From CAYNWT01 sp964450955 (GTDB lineage: Bacteria; Planctomycetota; Planctomycetia; Planctomycetales; Planctomycetaceae): a stretch of 64,000 nucleotides of DNA. The translations under genes and the position numbers were made by a program. The stretch's first letter is position 1. Every line of letters begins with the position of its first letter. The notes below the pieces were generated by a model. That model was not told the origin of the DNA. It saw nothing but the letters and a program-made list of their open reading frames with translations, and searched no databases. The stretch spans positions 124,001 through 188,000 of the forward strand of contig CAYVFI010000003.1 in NCBI GenBank assembly GCA_964450955.1, given 5' to 3'. Shown here in pieces: positions 1 through 8,748 of this stretch.

Positions 1-2
1 CA

Positions 3-647
3 CTGCGGTCCGGTTCCACCGGCATCGGGTACACGTTGGAAACGCTACTCGGACTGGAAGAGAACAACCATCCCGCCGGTGACTTTCAGGGCATGGAACT
101 CAAGGCGTACCGAGACGGTGAGGGTGCGCTGGATGACAAAGAGAAAATGAACCTCTTTCTGAAAGAACCAAAATGGCTGGACGGCCTGAAAAGCGCTGAT
201 CGCATTGTCGCCTACGGCTACGTCGATAAGAACGGCCGTGCTGCCATGTATTCAACGGTAACCGTGAAGGAAAATTCGCACGGATTTCGGTTCGAACCAG
301 ACGAACCCAACCGCAAGCTGTTTTTGGTTTTCAAAGGAAAGCGAATCGCCTTCTGGTCCTTTGCGACACTCCAACAGCGGCTGACCGAAAAACACTCAGA
401 GGCGGCTTTCGTGGCAGCGAAAACACGCGGTAAAGGCAAAGGCGAACAATTCTACTATCACACCGTCACCTGGTGTTCGCGTCCATCAATGGACGCACTG
501 CTACCGCTAATCCGAGCCCGCGACGTGATGCTGGAACTTAGAATGCACGTCAAAGACAATGGCGGCACTCGTAACCACGGGACTGCATTCCGAGTTCATA
601 AAAACAAACTTCCCGAACTCTACGCGGTGACAGTTCGGTGTCGGTAG
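3..647 (+). CDS. MvaI/BcnI-family type II restriction endonuclease, 5' end missing
   Basis: The frame is open to the left edge, so the gene begins upstream; the TTG at 36 lies inside the conserved region and is not the true start. The visible part reads GIGYTLETLLGLEENN, then DFQGMELKAYR, which matches the opening of the MvaI/BcnI fold with its D...E-x-K catalytic set (Asp of 'GDF', Glu and Lys of 'MELKA'). The C-terminus has the family's DNA-contact segment ending in HGTAFRVHKNKLPELY. About 215 residues are visible, against roughly 240 in MvaI and BcnI, so little is missing. Those enzymes cut CC(W/S)GG-type sites as monomers; specificity cannot be read here. A partner methyltransferase would be expected just upstream, outside the window. 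Family call is firm; activity is inferred. Confidence 0.85.
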   Translation: MRSGSTGIGYTLETLLGLEENNHPAGDFQGMELKAYRDGEGALDDKEKMNLFLKEPKWLDGLKSADRIVAYGYVDKNGRAAMYSTVTVKENSHGFRFEPDEPNRKLFLVFKGKRIAFWSFATLQQRLTEKHSEAAFVAAKTRGKGKGEQFYYHTVTWCSRPSMDALLPLIRARDVMLELRMHVKDNGGTRNHGTAFRVHKNKLPELYAVTVRCR

Positions 648-834
648 TAGTAAACAGCCATCAGGCGCGAAGCGTACTTCCGTACTTCCGTCGTCTCAAC
701 AGGGCGAGATGATTTACCGGTCAACCCGCATCGGTGGAATTCATGCCCACTTAAGCCAGACCACGACGTTCCATTGCGAGTTGGGAGCCTGGGTACAGTT
801 TGTCCTATCCGGCTTCTCCAGACAGGCAGTTTCC

Positions 835-1359
835 ATGACCCGTTACCAACCGCAACGCGAGTTACCACCGTACTCATACGTGCCGGGCCAGTTTCCGCAC
901 CCGCTTAGTCACCCGCAGGGTCACAGCTACGGTACCGAGGTCGACGAACCAATTGTTCCCGCCGAAGATTCCTGGGACAAATGCGGTAGTTATCTCTGGG
1001 GCGTCGACTTGTTTAACAATGGTTTCTACTGGGAAGCTCACGAAGCCTGGGAAACCGCGTGGATTGCTGCCGGTAGAAAAGGTGTGGTTGCCGATTTCCT
1101 GAAGTCCCTGATTAAGTTGGCAGCCGCCGGTGTCAAGGTTCGTGAGAATCGACCGACTGGCGTGCAGCGTCACGCGTTACGATGCATCCAACTACTTCGG
1201 CAGCTTGACAATCAGAATCAGTTCTTCGGGCTAAACGTTTCCGAACTCACGAAACTTGCGCGGTGGGTTTCCGGGCAGGCGGAGAGTCTTTGCAAGAAGG
1301 CTATTGACGATCCGAAGTTGGATTTGTTCGTCAACAAACTGGTTCTCAAGTTGCCCTAG
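835..1359 (+). CDS. DUF309 domain protein
   Basis: The open frame runs from 709, but the ATG at 835 begins the likely protein (174 aa); residues before it show no conservation I recognise. The segment LFNNGFYWEAHEAWE is the DUF309 signature, a short helical domain of unknown function with conserved His and Glu residues. It is followed by helices (DFLKSLIKLAAAGVKV, RHALRCIQLLRQL) typical of the family. No signal peptide is visible, so it is probably cytoplasmic. It converges on csrA, with only about 20 bp between the two stops and no hairpin there. Function is unknown. Confidence 0.8.
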   Translation: MTRYQPQRELPPYSYVPGQFPHPLSHPQGHSYGTEVDEPIVPAEDSWDKCGSYLWGVDLFNNGFYWEAHEAWETAWIAAGRKGVVADFLKSLIKLAAAGVKVRENRPTGVQRHALRCIQLLRQLDNQNQFFGLNVSELTKLARWVSGQAESLCKKAIDDPKLDLFVNKLVLKLP

Positions 1360-1380
1360 GCAGATCAAACGGTGCGGCGA

Positions 1381-1599
1381 CTAGGCGACACTAAGCTGCA
1401 GGGACTCAGCAATCTGAGCGAAGTCGGCTTGTTGTTCCCGCGCTTCGAAGTCAAATTCCAGCTCGCCGCGAGTCACCTGGACGTGCGATGGAGCAGAAAC
1501 GCCGATGCGAACGCGCGACTTTGAGATCGCGACGACTGTGATTTCGATTTCTCCGTCAATCACGATGCGTTCGTCAGTTTTGCGAGTAAGGACAAGCAT
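1381..1599 (-). CDS. csrA: Carbon storage regulator CsrA
   Basis: A 72-residue protein that opens MLVLTRKTDERIVID and continues with EITVVAISKSRVRIGVSAP, the full CsrA/RsmA pattern including the conserved Arg of the RNA-binding face (SRVRIG). It binds GGA motifs in mRNA leaders and alters translation or stability as a homodimer. It is about ten residues longer than the E. coli protein, close to the length of Gram-positive forms. A good ribosome-binding site (AAAGGA, minus strand, 1607-1612) lies 7 nt before the ATG. It stands alone with no flagellar genes nearby, so its targets cannot be guessed from context. Confidence 0.96.
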   Translation of the reverse strand: MLVLTRKTDERIVIDGEIEITVVAISKSRVRIGVSAPSHVQVTRGELEFDFEAREQQADFAQIAESLQLSVA

Positions 1600-1836
1600 G
1601 AGTCATTCCTTTGACAAGTGTTGGTGGTGATGTGATGCGATGCCTTAAACGAAACTTACTGAGTAAATCGTTTTTTTTGGAAGAAGTCTTGACGCTCACT
1701 ATCTTGTGCAAGCTGTGTATATACTCGATCTTCGCCAGTAGTACTCTAATTGAGGATAGCGGCAGTAATGGCCGGTGTTGAGCTTCCCGATCTTCGCAGA
1801 ATGTGCTACTTCACTTAAAGTGTGCCAACGCATCCG
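1600..1836. promoter_or_regulatory. Divergent intergenic region between csrA and a DUF11 gene
   Basis: About 240 bp that must hold the promoters for both flanking genes. The csrA ribosome-binding site is at 1607-1612. A run of eight T occurs near 1671-1678, and AT-rich hexamers (TATATA/TATACT, 1718-1725) follow a TTGACG at 1689. The spacing of that pair is too wide for a standard sigma-70 promoter, so I do not call exact elements. Confidence 0.35.
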
Positions 1837-3747
1837 ATGGTCCGGTTTCCCACAGACCGGGTTTTCGGCAACACCTTTCCCCGTCATTGGCCCTGGGCCG
1901 CCAATGAACCATGGACGAACAAGCTCGTGTCAGTTCTGTTTGTTTTTGTAATAGCAGCGATCCTGTTCCTGATTGTCGTCTTCTCAGGAGAAGACGTCGG
2001 TTACCTGTTTAATGTCTCGCGGCACGAGTGGTTCCGAGAACTCCGACGCGACTACCACACGTCGTGGCAACAGTTTTGGAAAGACTGGCGACTGTTCAAA
2101 CGATTCGCCCATCAAAACGGTCCATGGATCTACGCGTCTATTTTCGGAACCATTGGCATTGGGTTCGCCGTGATGCTTCTGATTGTGAACCTACCGCACG
2201 AGCTGAAAGCCAGCGTGCGTAATGTTTACACAGAACACGTCGCGCAGAACGAACCGACGTTTGTCACGCGCGAAGACGGTATCGATACGCGGACGCGGAT
2301 AGCGACCGAAGTCAATCCGCTGGTTGACCAGGAAGCAGTGCTTGTGGACGTTCGGACCATTGGCTTCCAAAACGTTGCACAGGAATTCACACCGCGGCCC
2401 CGAATTGAGGAGCAGTACATTCCGGAGTCGGTTAGACCGCCCGAGCGACGGCCGCCCGTGATGGATTGGGACGGGGGGATCGTGGACTTTGAAGAGGAAC
2501 CTTTGCCTCAACGAATCGAACCGGCCGAACCAAGAGAGTGGGTGGTGACTCTGGACCTGGCTGATGTTCCTCAGTTGGACGACGTTCCGTTTGAGGTCAC
2601 TTCGGTCGCGGCGTTTGATGTTGAGCGAGCGTTTGGGCGGCTTAGAGGTGATGAATGGCTGCCGGAAGACAAGCAGCGTGTTCCTCGACCGCGTCCGATT
2701 CTGCTGGAGGATCGACGCAACGTTGTTCAGCTAAGTACGCACGAACGCGAGCTCATTGAACTGCCGCAGGACGACATTCGTATTCGGCCCCGAGCGGCGG
2801 GGCGCGACGCGACTCCGGGTGTCTTTGTGCGAAAGTCGGTTCCGCATCACGCTGTCGCCGGAACTGAGTTAACGTACGAGATTGAAATCTCGAATCCAAA
2901 CGCCGACACCGTCCCGAAGATGATTGTCGAAGAAGTCGTCCCTCAAGGATGGCAGATTGTCGACGCCGATCCGGTCGGCGAATTGGTTGGCAAGGATGTT
3001 CTCAGGTGGGACATTGATGGCCTTGCCGCAGACGAAGCTCAGCGGTTCAGAATCAGAGTTCTGGTTGGGGCTGACGAAGCGGCGGATTCCCGAACCATCG
3101 TCACGATTGGCGCGGCTGTGGAAACGCTGCTTGATGTGGGCAGTGAAACCAGTCAGCCGGTGACTCCCCCGGAACCCGCTCCAATTATTCCAAACAGTAA
3201 CAAATGGCAGGCGTCGGAAACTATCATTGAACCACCGATCCGAGATTTATCGACACCGCCGGTACTCACCGCACCCACTGTCGATCCATCGGTGATCGCT
3301 CCTCCCGTAATTGATCCACCAACGCCGGCTCCGCCCACAATCACCAACCGAACAGCCGACGGTCTGGACCTTGAGATCATCGCGCCCAGCAGAGTGGGAC
3401 TGGGTGACCTGCAGGTGAGGTTTGTCGTCCGCAACACGGGCACAGTGACCATCAACGATGCCAACGTCATCGTTTGGATGTCCAAACAGCTGTCGCATCC
3501 TCAAAGTGGGCGTAGCGGTGCCAATGAAAACGCGAATGCGATTAACCGCCGGGTTGGTCCGCTCGCGCCGAACCAAAGTCGTACGGTGGCCCTGAATTTG
3601 AGGGCAAATGCCTTCGGCCGATCGGTCAGCAAAGTGCAGCTTCGAGTCGGTTCTACGATCTACGATCGCGGCGAAGCAGAGTTCACCATTGGCGCGGCGG
3701 GGGCTCCAGTCACCCCCGCTTCAGGCAGCGGATGGCGAGCAAGATAG
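1837..3747 (+). CDS. DUF11-domain surface protein with two N-terminal membrane segments
   Basis: ATG at 1837 is chosen over the in-frame GTG at 1822. Two hydrophobic helices sit near the N-terminus (about residues 30-49, LVSVLFVFVIAAILFLIV, and 97-118, WIYASIFGTIGIGFAVMLLI), separated by a Trp/Arg-rich loop. A long Pro/Glu/Arg-rich stretch follows. A DUF11 (conserved repeat) domain of immunoglobulin-like type starts near residue 327 (FVRKSVPHHAVAGTELTYEI), and a second related beta-rich domain near 509. A Pro/Thr-rich linker joins them. The bulk is probably extracytoplasmic, tethered by the helices. A larger DUF11 protein is encoded at 43728-46187. Function is unknown; a structural or adhesive envelope role is inference. 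Confidence 0.7.
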   Translation: MVRFPTDRVFGNTFPRHWPWAANEPWTNKLVSVLFVFVIAAILFLIVVFSGEDVGYLFNVSRHEWFRELRRDYHTSWQQFWKDWRLFKRFAHQNGPWIYASIFGTIGIGFAVMLLIVNLPHELKASVRNVYTEHVAQNEPTFVTREDGIDTRTRIATEVNPLVDQEAVLVDVRTIGFQNVAQEFTPRPRIEEQYIPESVRPPERRPPVMDWDGGIVDFEEEPLPQRIEPAEPREWVVTLDLADVPQLDDVPFEVTSVAAFDVERAFGRLRGDEWLPEDKQRVPRPRPILLEDRRNVVQLSTHERELIELPQDDIRIRPRAAGRDATPGVFVRKSVPHHAVAGTELTYEIEISNPNADTVPKMIVEEVVPQGWQIVDADPVGELVGKDVLRWDIDGLAADEAQRFRIRVLVGADEAADSRTIVTIGAAVETLLDVGSETSQPVTPPEPAPIIPNSNKWQASETIIEPPIRDLSTPPVLTAPTVDPSVIAPPVIDPPTPAPPTITNRTADGLDLEIIAPSRVGLGDLQVRFVVRNTGTVTINDANVIVWMSKQLSHPQSGRSGANENANAINRRVGPLAPNQSRTVALNLRANAFGRSVSKVQLRVGSTIYDRGEAEFTIGAAGAPVTPASGSGWRAR

Positions 3748-3852
3748 CTTAGTCACTGGCGTTATCCCCACCACCTCTGATTTAATAAAGAAACCGTCCT
3801 GCGCGCGATGTTGCGTTGAGGCCGGATCCCGCCCCGGGCAGCTTAAGGACCC

Positions 3853-6750
3853 ATGATGTACCGAACGTACTTTACTGTTGTCAGTGTGTTTGCTTTCGTT
3901 GCAACTTCCGTTTCCGCCGGCGAGGTCGCAAGGTGGGATTTCAACGACGGTTCGCCTGGATGGAAGGCAACGCATCAGTGCGAAGTCGGTGCCAAAGATG
4001 GCGTGCTGAAGATTAAAAGTACGGGCAAGGATCCTCAGCTGACAGCGGCGGTCAAAGCGCCGGCGGGTTGGCTGAAGCTAACCGTGAACGCTCGACTACG
4101 AGGTCGCATGCGAGGGCAATTGTTCTGGACGACTGAAAGCAATCCCGCAACCTCTGAAGCGGCGTCGGTCAAGTTTGACTGGAACCGGAGTAACAACGAT
4201 TTCACCAACCACGATATCTTCTTCAAGTGCGACTCGCCGCTGACCTCTCTGCGGTTCGACCCTGCCGATCGCCGAGTGACGGCCGAGGTCGACTGGATGG
4301 CGCTTGCTGAAGAATCACCGCCGACTCCTGAATCGACTCCCGCCAGTGCGATTAAAGTGCTGGATGGGTTTCAGGTCGAACGGTTGCATTCTGTGTCGCC
4401 GGAAGAACGCGGCTCGTGGGTTAGTATGACGCACGATCCCAAAGGTCGGCTGATTGTTTCCGATCAGTACGGCAAGCTGTATCGCATCACGCCAGGAGCA
4501 GACGAAGCCAGCACGAAGGTCGAGACGTTTGACAACATCGAAGCGGGCATGGCGCATGGCCTTCTGTACGCGTTCGACAGCCTCTACATGATGGTCAGTG
4601 AAGGCAAGGCCGAACGCAAAGGGCTTTGGCGAGTTACCGACACGGACGGTGATGACAAGTTTGATACTGTTAAGCAACTGCGACAGCTAAACGGTGGCGG
4701 GGAACACGGACCACACGCGATCATTCCCAGTCCGGATGGGAAGTCGCTTTACGTGTGTGCCGGTAACCACACCGATCCGCCAACGTTTGAGAAGTCACTG
4801 GTTCCTCGCAACTACGAAGAGGATCAGCTTCTGCCCCGCATGTGGGATGCCGGCGGGCACGCAGTCGGCAAGGTTGCTCCGGGTGGATGGATTGCGAAAG
4901 TGAATCCGGACGGAACAGAATGGACCCTTGTCGCTTCGGGTTTCCGCAACGAATACGACATCGCTTTTAATCAGCATGGCGAATTATTCACGTTTGATGC
5001 TGACATGGAATGGGACGTCGGTTCGCCGTGGTATCGGCCGACTCGAGTTAACCATGTCACCAGCGGTGCTGAGTTTGGATGGCGATCCGGAACCGGCAAG
5101 TGGCCCGCCTGGTACCCGGACAGCCTGGGGTCCGTCATCGACATCGGGCCCGGTTCTCCCACCGGAATCGTGTTTGGAACCGGTGCTAAGTTCCCGGCAA
5201 AGTACCAGCACGCGTTGTTCATCTCTGACTGGAGTTACGGTGTCGTTTACGCCGTGCACATGAGTCCGGACGGTTCTTCTTACACCGGAACCAGTGAACG
5301 GTTCCTGTCAGCGGCGCCGTTGCCTGTCACGGATCTTGTCGTCAACCCGCACGATGGTGCGTTCTACTTTACCATTGGTGGTCGGCGGACTCAGTCCGGA
5401 CTCTACCGCGTCACTCACAAGTCAAGCGCGGCGATTACACCGATTAACCTTGCCGATACGAACGCAGAACAGCGAGCCATCCGGCACAAACTTGAGAAGC
5501 TGCACCACGCGGGCGCAGAGAACGCGGTGAAGACAGCCTGGGAATACCTGGATCACTCTGATCGCCACATTCGCTTCGCAGCACGAATTGCTCTGGAGCA
5601 CCAACCTGTTGCTGAATGGCAGCAAAAGGCCCTCGACGAACAAAACCCGGCCAAGCTTGTCACGGCGTTGCTTAGTCTGTGCCGCAACGGCGACGATTCA
5701 CTTCAGGAGCCCATCATTCAGGCGCTCGCGCGGGCCCACAGTTCTGATCAATCGGAAGAGCAATCGTTGGCTGCACTGCGTGTGCTTGAACTGGCTTTGA
5801 TTCGAATGGGCGAACCATCGGACGAGCTCAGGGCAGGTATTGGCGACGCGTTGAATCAAGGTTACCCCGCCAGTTCGAAGCGGTTGAATCGAGAACTCAG
5901 TCAACTGCTGATCTATCTTCAGCACGAAGAAGCTGCTGAGAAGACACTGGACCTTTTGCTGGCGGCGCCTTCTCAGGAAGAACAGATTCAGTATGCGTTG
6001 TGGCTGCGGAGTTTGGAGTCTGGCTGGACCACGGATCTGCGGCGAAAATACTTTGGCTGGTTTAATCAGGCTCTGAGCCTGCGTGGCGGTAACAGCTTCT
6101 CACGGTTCCTTCAAAACATTCGCAAAGAAGCAGTCGCAAACCTTAGCAATGCGGACAAGAAGGAACTCGGCGATTTACTGACTGTGAAGGCCAAACCAGT
6201 CGATCCGACCGCAGAACTGAAGGCACGATCGCTGGTAAAGAAGTGGAGTGTCAACGAACTGCTGCCAATCGTGACCGCCAACACCGGGGCTCGTGACTTT
6301 GAAAACGGCAAACGCATGTTTGCGGTCACAGCCTGTTACAAGTGTCACCGTTTCGCCGGAACGGGGGGAATTGTGGGCCCCGACCTGACTGGCGTCGGTC
6401 GCCGCTTCAACGACCAAAACCTGTTGGAGTCACTTGTCGAACCCAGCAAGGTCATCTCTGACCAATACCAGGCGACGACGTTTGTCCTGGAAAGCGGGAA
6501 GTCGATCACAGGCCGAGTTGCCAACTTAAGCGGCAAGCGAATCATGGTGATCGACGACATGCTGAACCCGGGACGGATGAAGAATATCAACGTCGATGAA
6601 GTCGAAGAGAAGCTGCTGTCAAAAACATCCATGATGCCATCCGGCCTGCTGGATACGCTGGATACCGACGAAATCCTGGACCTGGTCGCTTATCTGAAAT
6701 CCGGCGGCGATCCGGATCACGAGATTTACAAAGCGGCCGCCAACGAGTGA
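3853..6750 (+). CDS. PVC-type membrane-bound dehydrogenase / heme-binding domain protein
   Basis: A 965-residue secreted protein: signal peptide to about residue 22 (ending SVSA), a beta-rich segment (WDFNDGSPGW), then the planctomycete 'membrane-bound dehydrogenase' propeller (about 165-530, with SDQYGKLYRI and GFRNEYDIAFN). A helical HEAT-like middle follows, then a C-terminal c-type heme domain with CYKCH at 828-832 and GPDLTGVGRRF just after it. This architecture belongs to the large PVC heme-binding protein family of planctomycetes, thought to be periplasmic oxidoreductases, perhaps for sugars; no substrate can be read. ATG at 3853 is followed by a second ATG at 3856. The stop overlaps the GTG start of the next gene, which suggests translational coupling. 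Confidence 0.88.
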   Translation: MMYRTYFTVVSVFAFVATSVSAGEVARWDFNDGSPGWKATHQCEVGAKDGVLKIKSTGKDPQLTAAVKAPAGWLKLTVNARLRGRMRGQLFWTTESNPATSEAASVKFDWNRSNNDFTNHDIFFKCDSPLTSLRFDPADRRVTAEVDWMALAEESPPTPESTPASAIKVLDGFQVERLHSVSPEERGSWVSMTHDPKGRLIVSDQYGKLYRITPGADEASTKVETFDNIEAGMAHGLLYAFDSLYMMVSEGKAERKGLWRVTDTDGDDKFDTVKQLRQLNGGGEHGPHAIIPSPDGKSLYVCAGNHTDPPTFEKSLVPRNYEEDQLLPRMWDAGGHAVGKVAPGGWIAKVNPDGTEWTLVASGFRNEYDIAFNQHGELFTFDADMEWDVGSPWYRPTRVNHVTSGAEFGWRSGTGKWPAWYPDSLGSVIDIGPGSPTGIVFGTGAKFPAKYQHALFISDWSYGVVYAVHMSPDGSSYTGTSERFLSAAPLPVTDLVVNPHDGAFYFTIGGRRTQSGLYRVTHKSSAAITPINLADTNAEQRAIRHKLEKLHHAGAENAVKTAWEYLDHSDRHIRFAARIALEHQPVAEWQQKALDEQNPAKLVTALLSLCRNGDDSLQEPIIQALARAHSSDQSEEQSLAALRVLELALIRMGEPSDELRAGIGDALNQGYPASSKRLNRELSQLLIYLQHEEAAEKTLDLLLAAPSQEEQIQYALWLRSLESGWTTDLRRKYFGWFNQALSLRGGNSFSRFLQNIRKEAVANLSNADKKELGDLLTVKAKPVDPTAELKARSLVKKWSVNELLPIVTANTGARDFENGKRMFAVTACYKCHRFAGTGGIVGPDLTGVGRRFNDQNLLESLVEPSKVISDQYQATTFVLESGKSITGRVANLSGKRIMVIDDMLNPGRMKNINVDEVEEKLLSKTSMMPSGLLDTLDTDEILDLVAYLKSGGDPDHEIYKAAANE

Positions 6751-7379
6751 GTGTTTTGTTGGACGAACTGATAAGCGAAACGGTAGACGCAGTCTGGCGT
6801 CTACCGGATGGATCGTTCGAACCACTGCAACCTGCGTCCGGTCGGCAGTGCCTGCTGCCGGGTTCGTTTAACCCCTTGCATTGTGGTCACCAGGACTTAC
6901 GAGCGGTGGCCGAGTGCACCACTGGTTTGCCGACATCCTTTGAACTGTCGATTCGCAACGTCGATAAACCGGCGCTGAATCGAGATGAGGTTCTGAATCG
7001 AGTTCGGCAATTTTTGTTGCATCCGGTGCTGCTGACAAACGCCCCCACATTTTCCGGGAAAGCCAACATCATCCAGCACACGACCTTCGTCGTTGGTGTG
7101 GACACGGCGAAACGGATTGTTGACCCGGCGTACTACGATGGCTCGCGTTCGAAGATGCAGCAGTCACTCAATACCATCCGACGGGCTGACTGCCGGTTCA
7201 TGGTGGCGGGCCGCTTGAGCGGTTCAGGCTTTCAGGTTTTAAGCGATGTAGAAGTTTCTCCTGAGTGGTCTGACCTGTTTGAGATGATCTCGGAAGACCG
7301 GTTCCGCAGCGACATAAGCTCTAGTCAACTTCGGAAAGAACGCGATGAAGCGGGCCGCATTCAATCACGTGGTGGATAA
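6747..7379 (+). CDS. Cytidylyltransferase-like nucleotidyltransferase
   Basis: Starts with GTG inside the previous stop (GTGA overlap). The 210-residue protein has the class I nucleotidyltransferase hallmarks: GSFNPLHCGH near residue 39, with the HxGH nucleotide-binding motif, and ISSSQLRKE near the C-terminus, equivalent to the ISSTxIR motif of NMN and pantetheine-phosphate adenylyltransferases. The middle is unlike NadD or CoaD, so the substrate is open. The HxGH-ISS pair implies transfer of a nucleotidyl group with release of pyrophosphate. No signal peptide: cytoplasmic, although the coupled upstream product is exported, which makes the pairing odd. Confidence 0.75.
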   Translation: MSVLLDELISETVDAVWRLPDGSFEPLQPASGRQCLLPGSFNPLHCGHQDLRAVAECTTGLPTSFELSIRNVDKPALNRDEVLNRVRQFLLHPVLLTNAPTFSGKANIIQHTTFVVGVDTAKRIVDPAYYDGSRSKMQQSLNTIRRADCRFMVAGRLSGSGFQVLSDVEVSPEWSDLFEMISEDRFRSDISSSQLRKERDEAGRIQSRGG

Positions 7380-7657
7380 TTCCACACGTTCGCTGTGGCC
7401 GCAACTGGCGTTTGTTGCGCGGTCAGTCAGCCGACTTCACAAGAAAAGTGTTTGAGAAGCAGGTTTCCTGACAGTTGTCGGCATCATCGGATTCACCGAA
7501 ACCACGCGCCGCAGCGTTTGACTAACGGTTCAGTTCAACCGTTCTTGCCCAAGTTACGTCACTCGCAATCACGATGAACTCTCTACACCCACAGTGTCGC
7601 GTCGAACGGCAGCGGCGGCACTCCTACCTCAAAAACTGCCGACATCGGAGTCACCCC
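7380..7657. other. Intergenic, nothing recognised
   Basis: About 280 bp. An open frame crosses part of it from 7574, but its first 28 codons (Arg/His-rich) do not look like protein. No clear promoter, hairpin or repeat was seen. Confidence 0.3.
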
Positions 7658-8122
7658 ATGTTGTTAGCCATCGCTGGATTGGTTCTCACCCTGACACAGT
7701 TCGGGAACGATTCTATTGAAATTGACTTGGTTGAGCTTCAGGCGAATGCCTGCATTTTCTTCGAAGAGTCACGGGAAGTTGCGGAAGCGACTGTCGAAGC
7801 AAGCGAGCCGGCGGATTCGGAGCTCGGTGAATCAAAGGCAGTCGCGATTGATGTTGATGAAGTCAAAGAGACCGTGGAGCTGGTGAAAGTTGACCTGCGT
7901 CCTGAAGCTGAAACCGAAGCAATTGAAACCACGACATCCGCTCCCGAAACCAGCGTCATTGAAGAGGAAGTTATTGACGCTGTTTTGGTTGAAGCGGAAG
8001 AGCCTGTCGCTGCCGGCGACGAATCGGCCGAGCAGATTGCTGCTCAGTGGTCACAGCTTTCGGAAGAAGCTCGTGAGTCAATCTTGCTGCTGATCGAGAT
8101 TGATCTCAAAACGCAGGAATAG
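7658..8122 (+). CDS. Small acidic hypothetical protein
   Basis: The frame is open from 7574, but ATG at 7658 gives a more natural protein (154 aa) starting with a hydrophobic stretch, MLLAIAGLVLTLTQFG, that could be a weak signal peptide or anchor. The rest is dominated by Glu, Val, Ala, Ser and Thr, with no aromatic core and almost no Lys or Arg, so most of it is probably unstructured. The last 30 residues (AAQWSQLSEEARESILLLI) could form one amphipathic helix. No family recognised. A perfect 14-bp hairpin lies 115 bp downstream. It could be a low-complexity secreted protein; the coding call rests on length and periodic composition only. Confidence 0.55.
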   Translation: MLLAIAGLVLTLTQFGNDSIEIDLVELQANACIFFEESREVAEATVEASEPADSELGESKAVAIDVDEVKETVELVKVDLRPEAETEAIETTTSAPETSVIEEEVIDAVLVEAEEPVAAGDESAEQIAAQWSQLSEEARESILLLIEIDLKTQE

Positions 8123-8236
8123 GTCGAACCGGCTTGAGGGACAGAAGGACTCTCCGGGTGCCAGCTCAGCACCGAGGTCCACTGGTTCTTCGCCGACCGA
8201 CCTGTCAGGCTGATGAGAGCCTCCACCCGTCTCCAC

Positions 8237-8274
8237 AACCCCGCAGCTCACATTCTTCACTGAGCTGCGGGGTT
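8237..8274 (+). terminator. Strong 14-bp stem-loop, probable terminator
   Basis: AACCCCGCAGCTCA (8237-8250) pairs perfectly with TGAGCTGCGGGGTT (8261-8274) around a 10-nt loop. The plus-strand continuation is TGTGTGATTCT, only moderately T-rich. It lies 115 bp after the acidic ORF, so it ends that transcript or a separate small RNA from 8123-8274. Confidence 0.65.
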
Positions 8275-8280
8275 TGTGTG

Positions 8281-8748
8281 ATTCTACCCGCCACAAATTT
8301 GACGGGCGTTGACGTAAAGGCCAGCAAGTAGCTGCCCCTTAACAGCTGGCAGCACACAGCCGCGACCGTTTACGTGGGTGGCATTGGCCTTTTCGTAAGC
8401 GATGTTGATGACCGTCCCACCTGCTGAGAGAAAGCTTCACCGGTCGATGCCGGGGTGTCTTCTGATGAGCGGTCCCGCATGCCGTTCTCCGTTCAATCTG
8501 GTTGTTCCAGCGGATTGCCGATGGCGGAAGTGATGGATCGCGACAGTCAGCAGCACTTCTTTGTACAGAAAACCGGACGGTCGGGGAAAAGTTTTGCATC
8601 GAACCGCCATTTCTCGTGTCTTCGCATTCGAATCTTCTATGCTTTAACATCCCGCTTCGAGTTCTGACTCCCGAGTTCCCAACGTCCTGGCGCGGCCGGA
8701 TCAGAAGTCCCTATTTCTCGTGATGCGCCCACGGCCGAAAACGAACCG
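8281..8748. other. Intergenic, nothing recognised
   Basis: About 470 bp between the hairpin and the pseudouridine synthase gene. Open frames on both strands lack family features and have Arg/Ser-rich shadow composition. It should contain the promoter for the 8749-14264 gene series, but I cannot place -35/-10 boxes with confidence. Confidence 0.3.

Noticed and set aside
1689..1725. Sigma-70 promoter TTGACG ... TATACT upstream of the DUF11 gene
   Set aside because: The gap between the hexamers is more than 20 bp, too wide for a standard promoter.
8210..8217. CTGATGAG, the core of a hammerhead ribozyme
   Set aside because: No GAAA and no matching stems I and III are found around it; it is simply the loop of an AGGCT/AGCCT hairpin.
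8339..8650. 103-residue minus-strand ORF
   Set aside because: Arg/Ser/His-rich composition, no family motif, no ribosome site; looks like chance.
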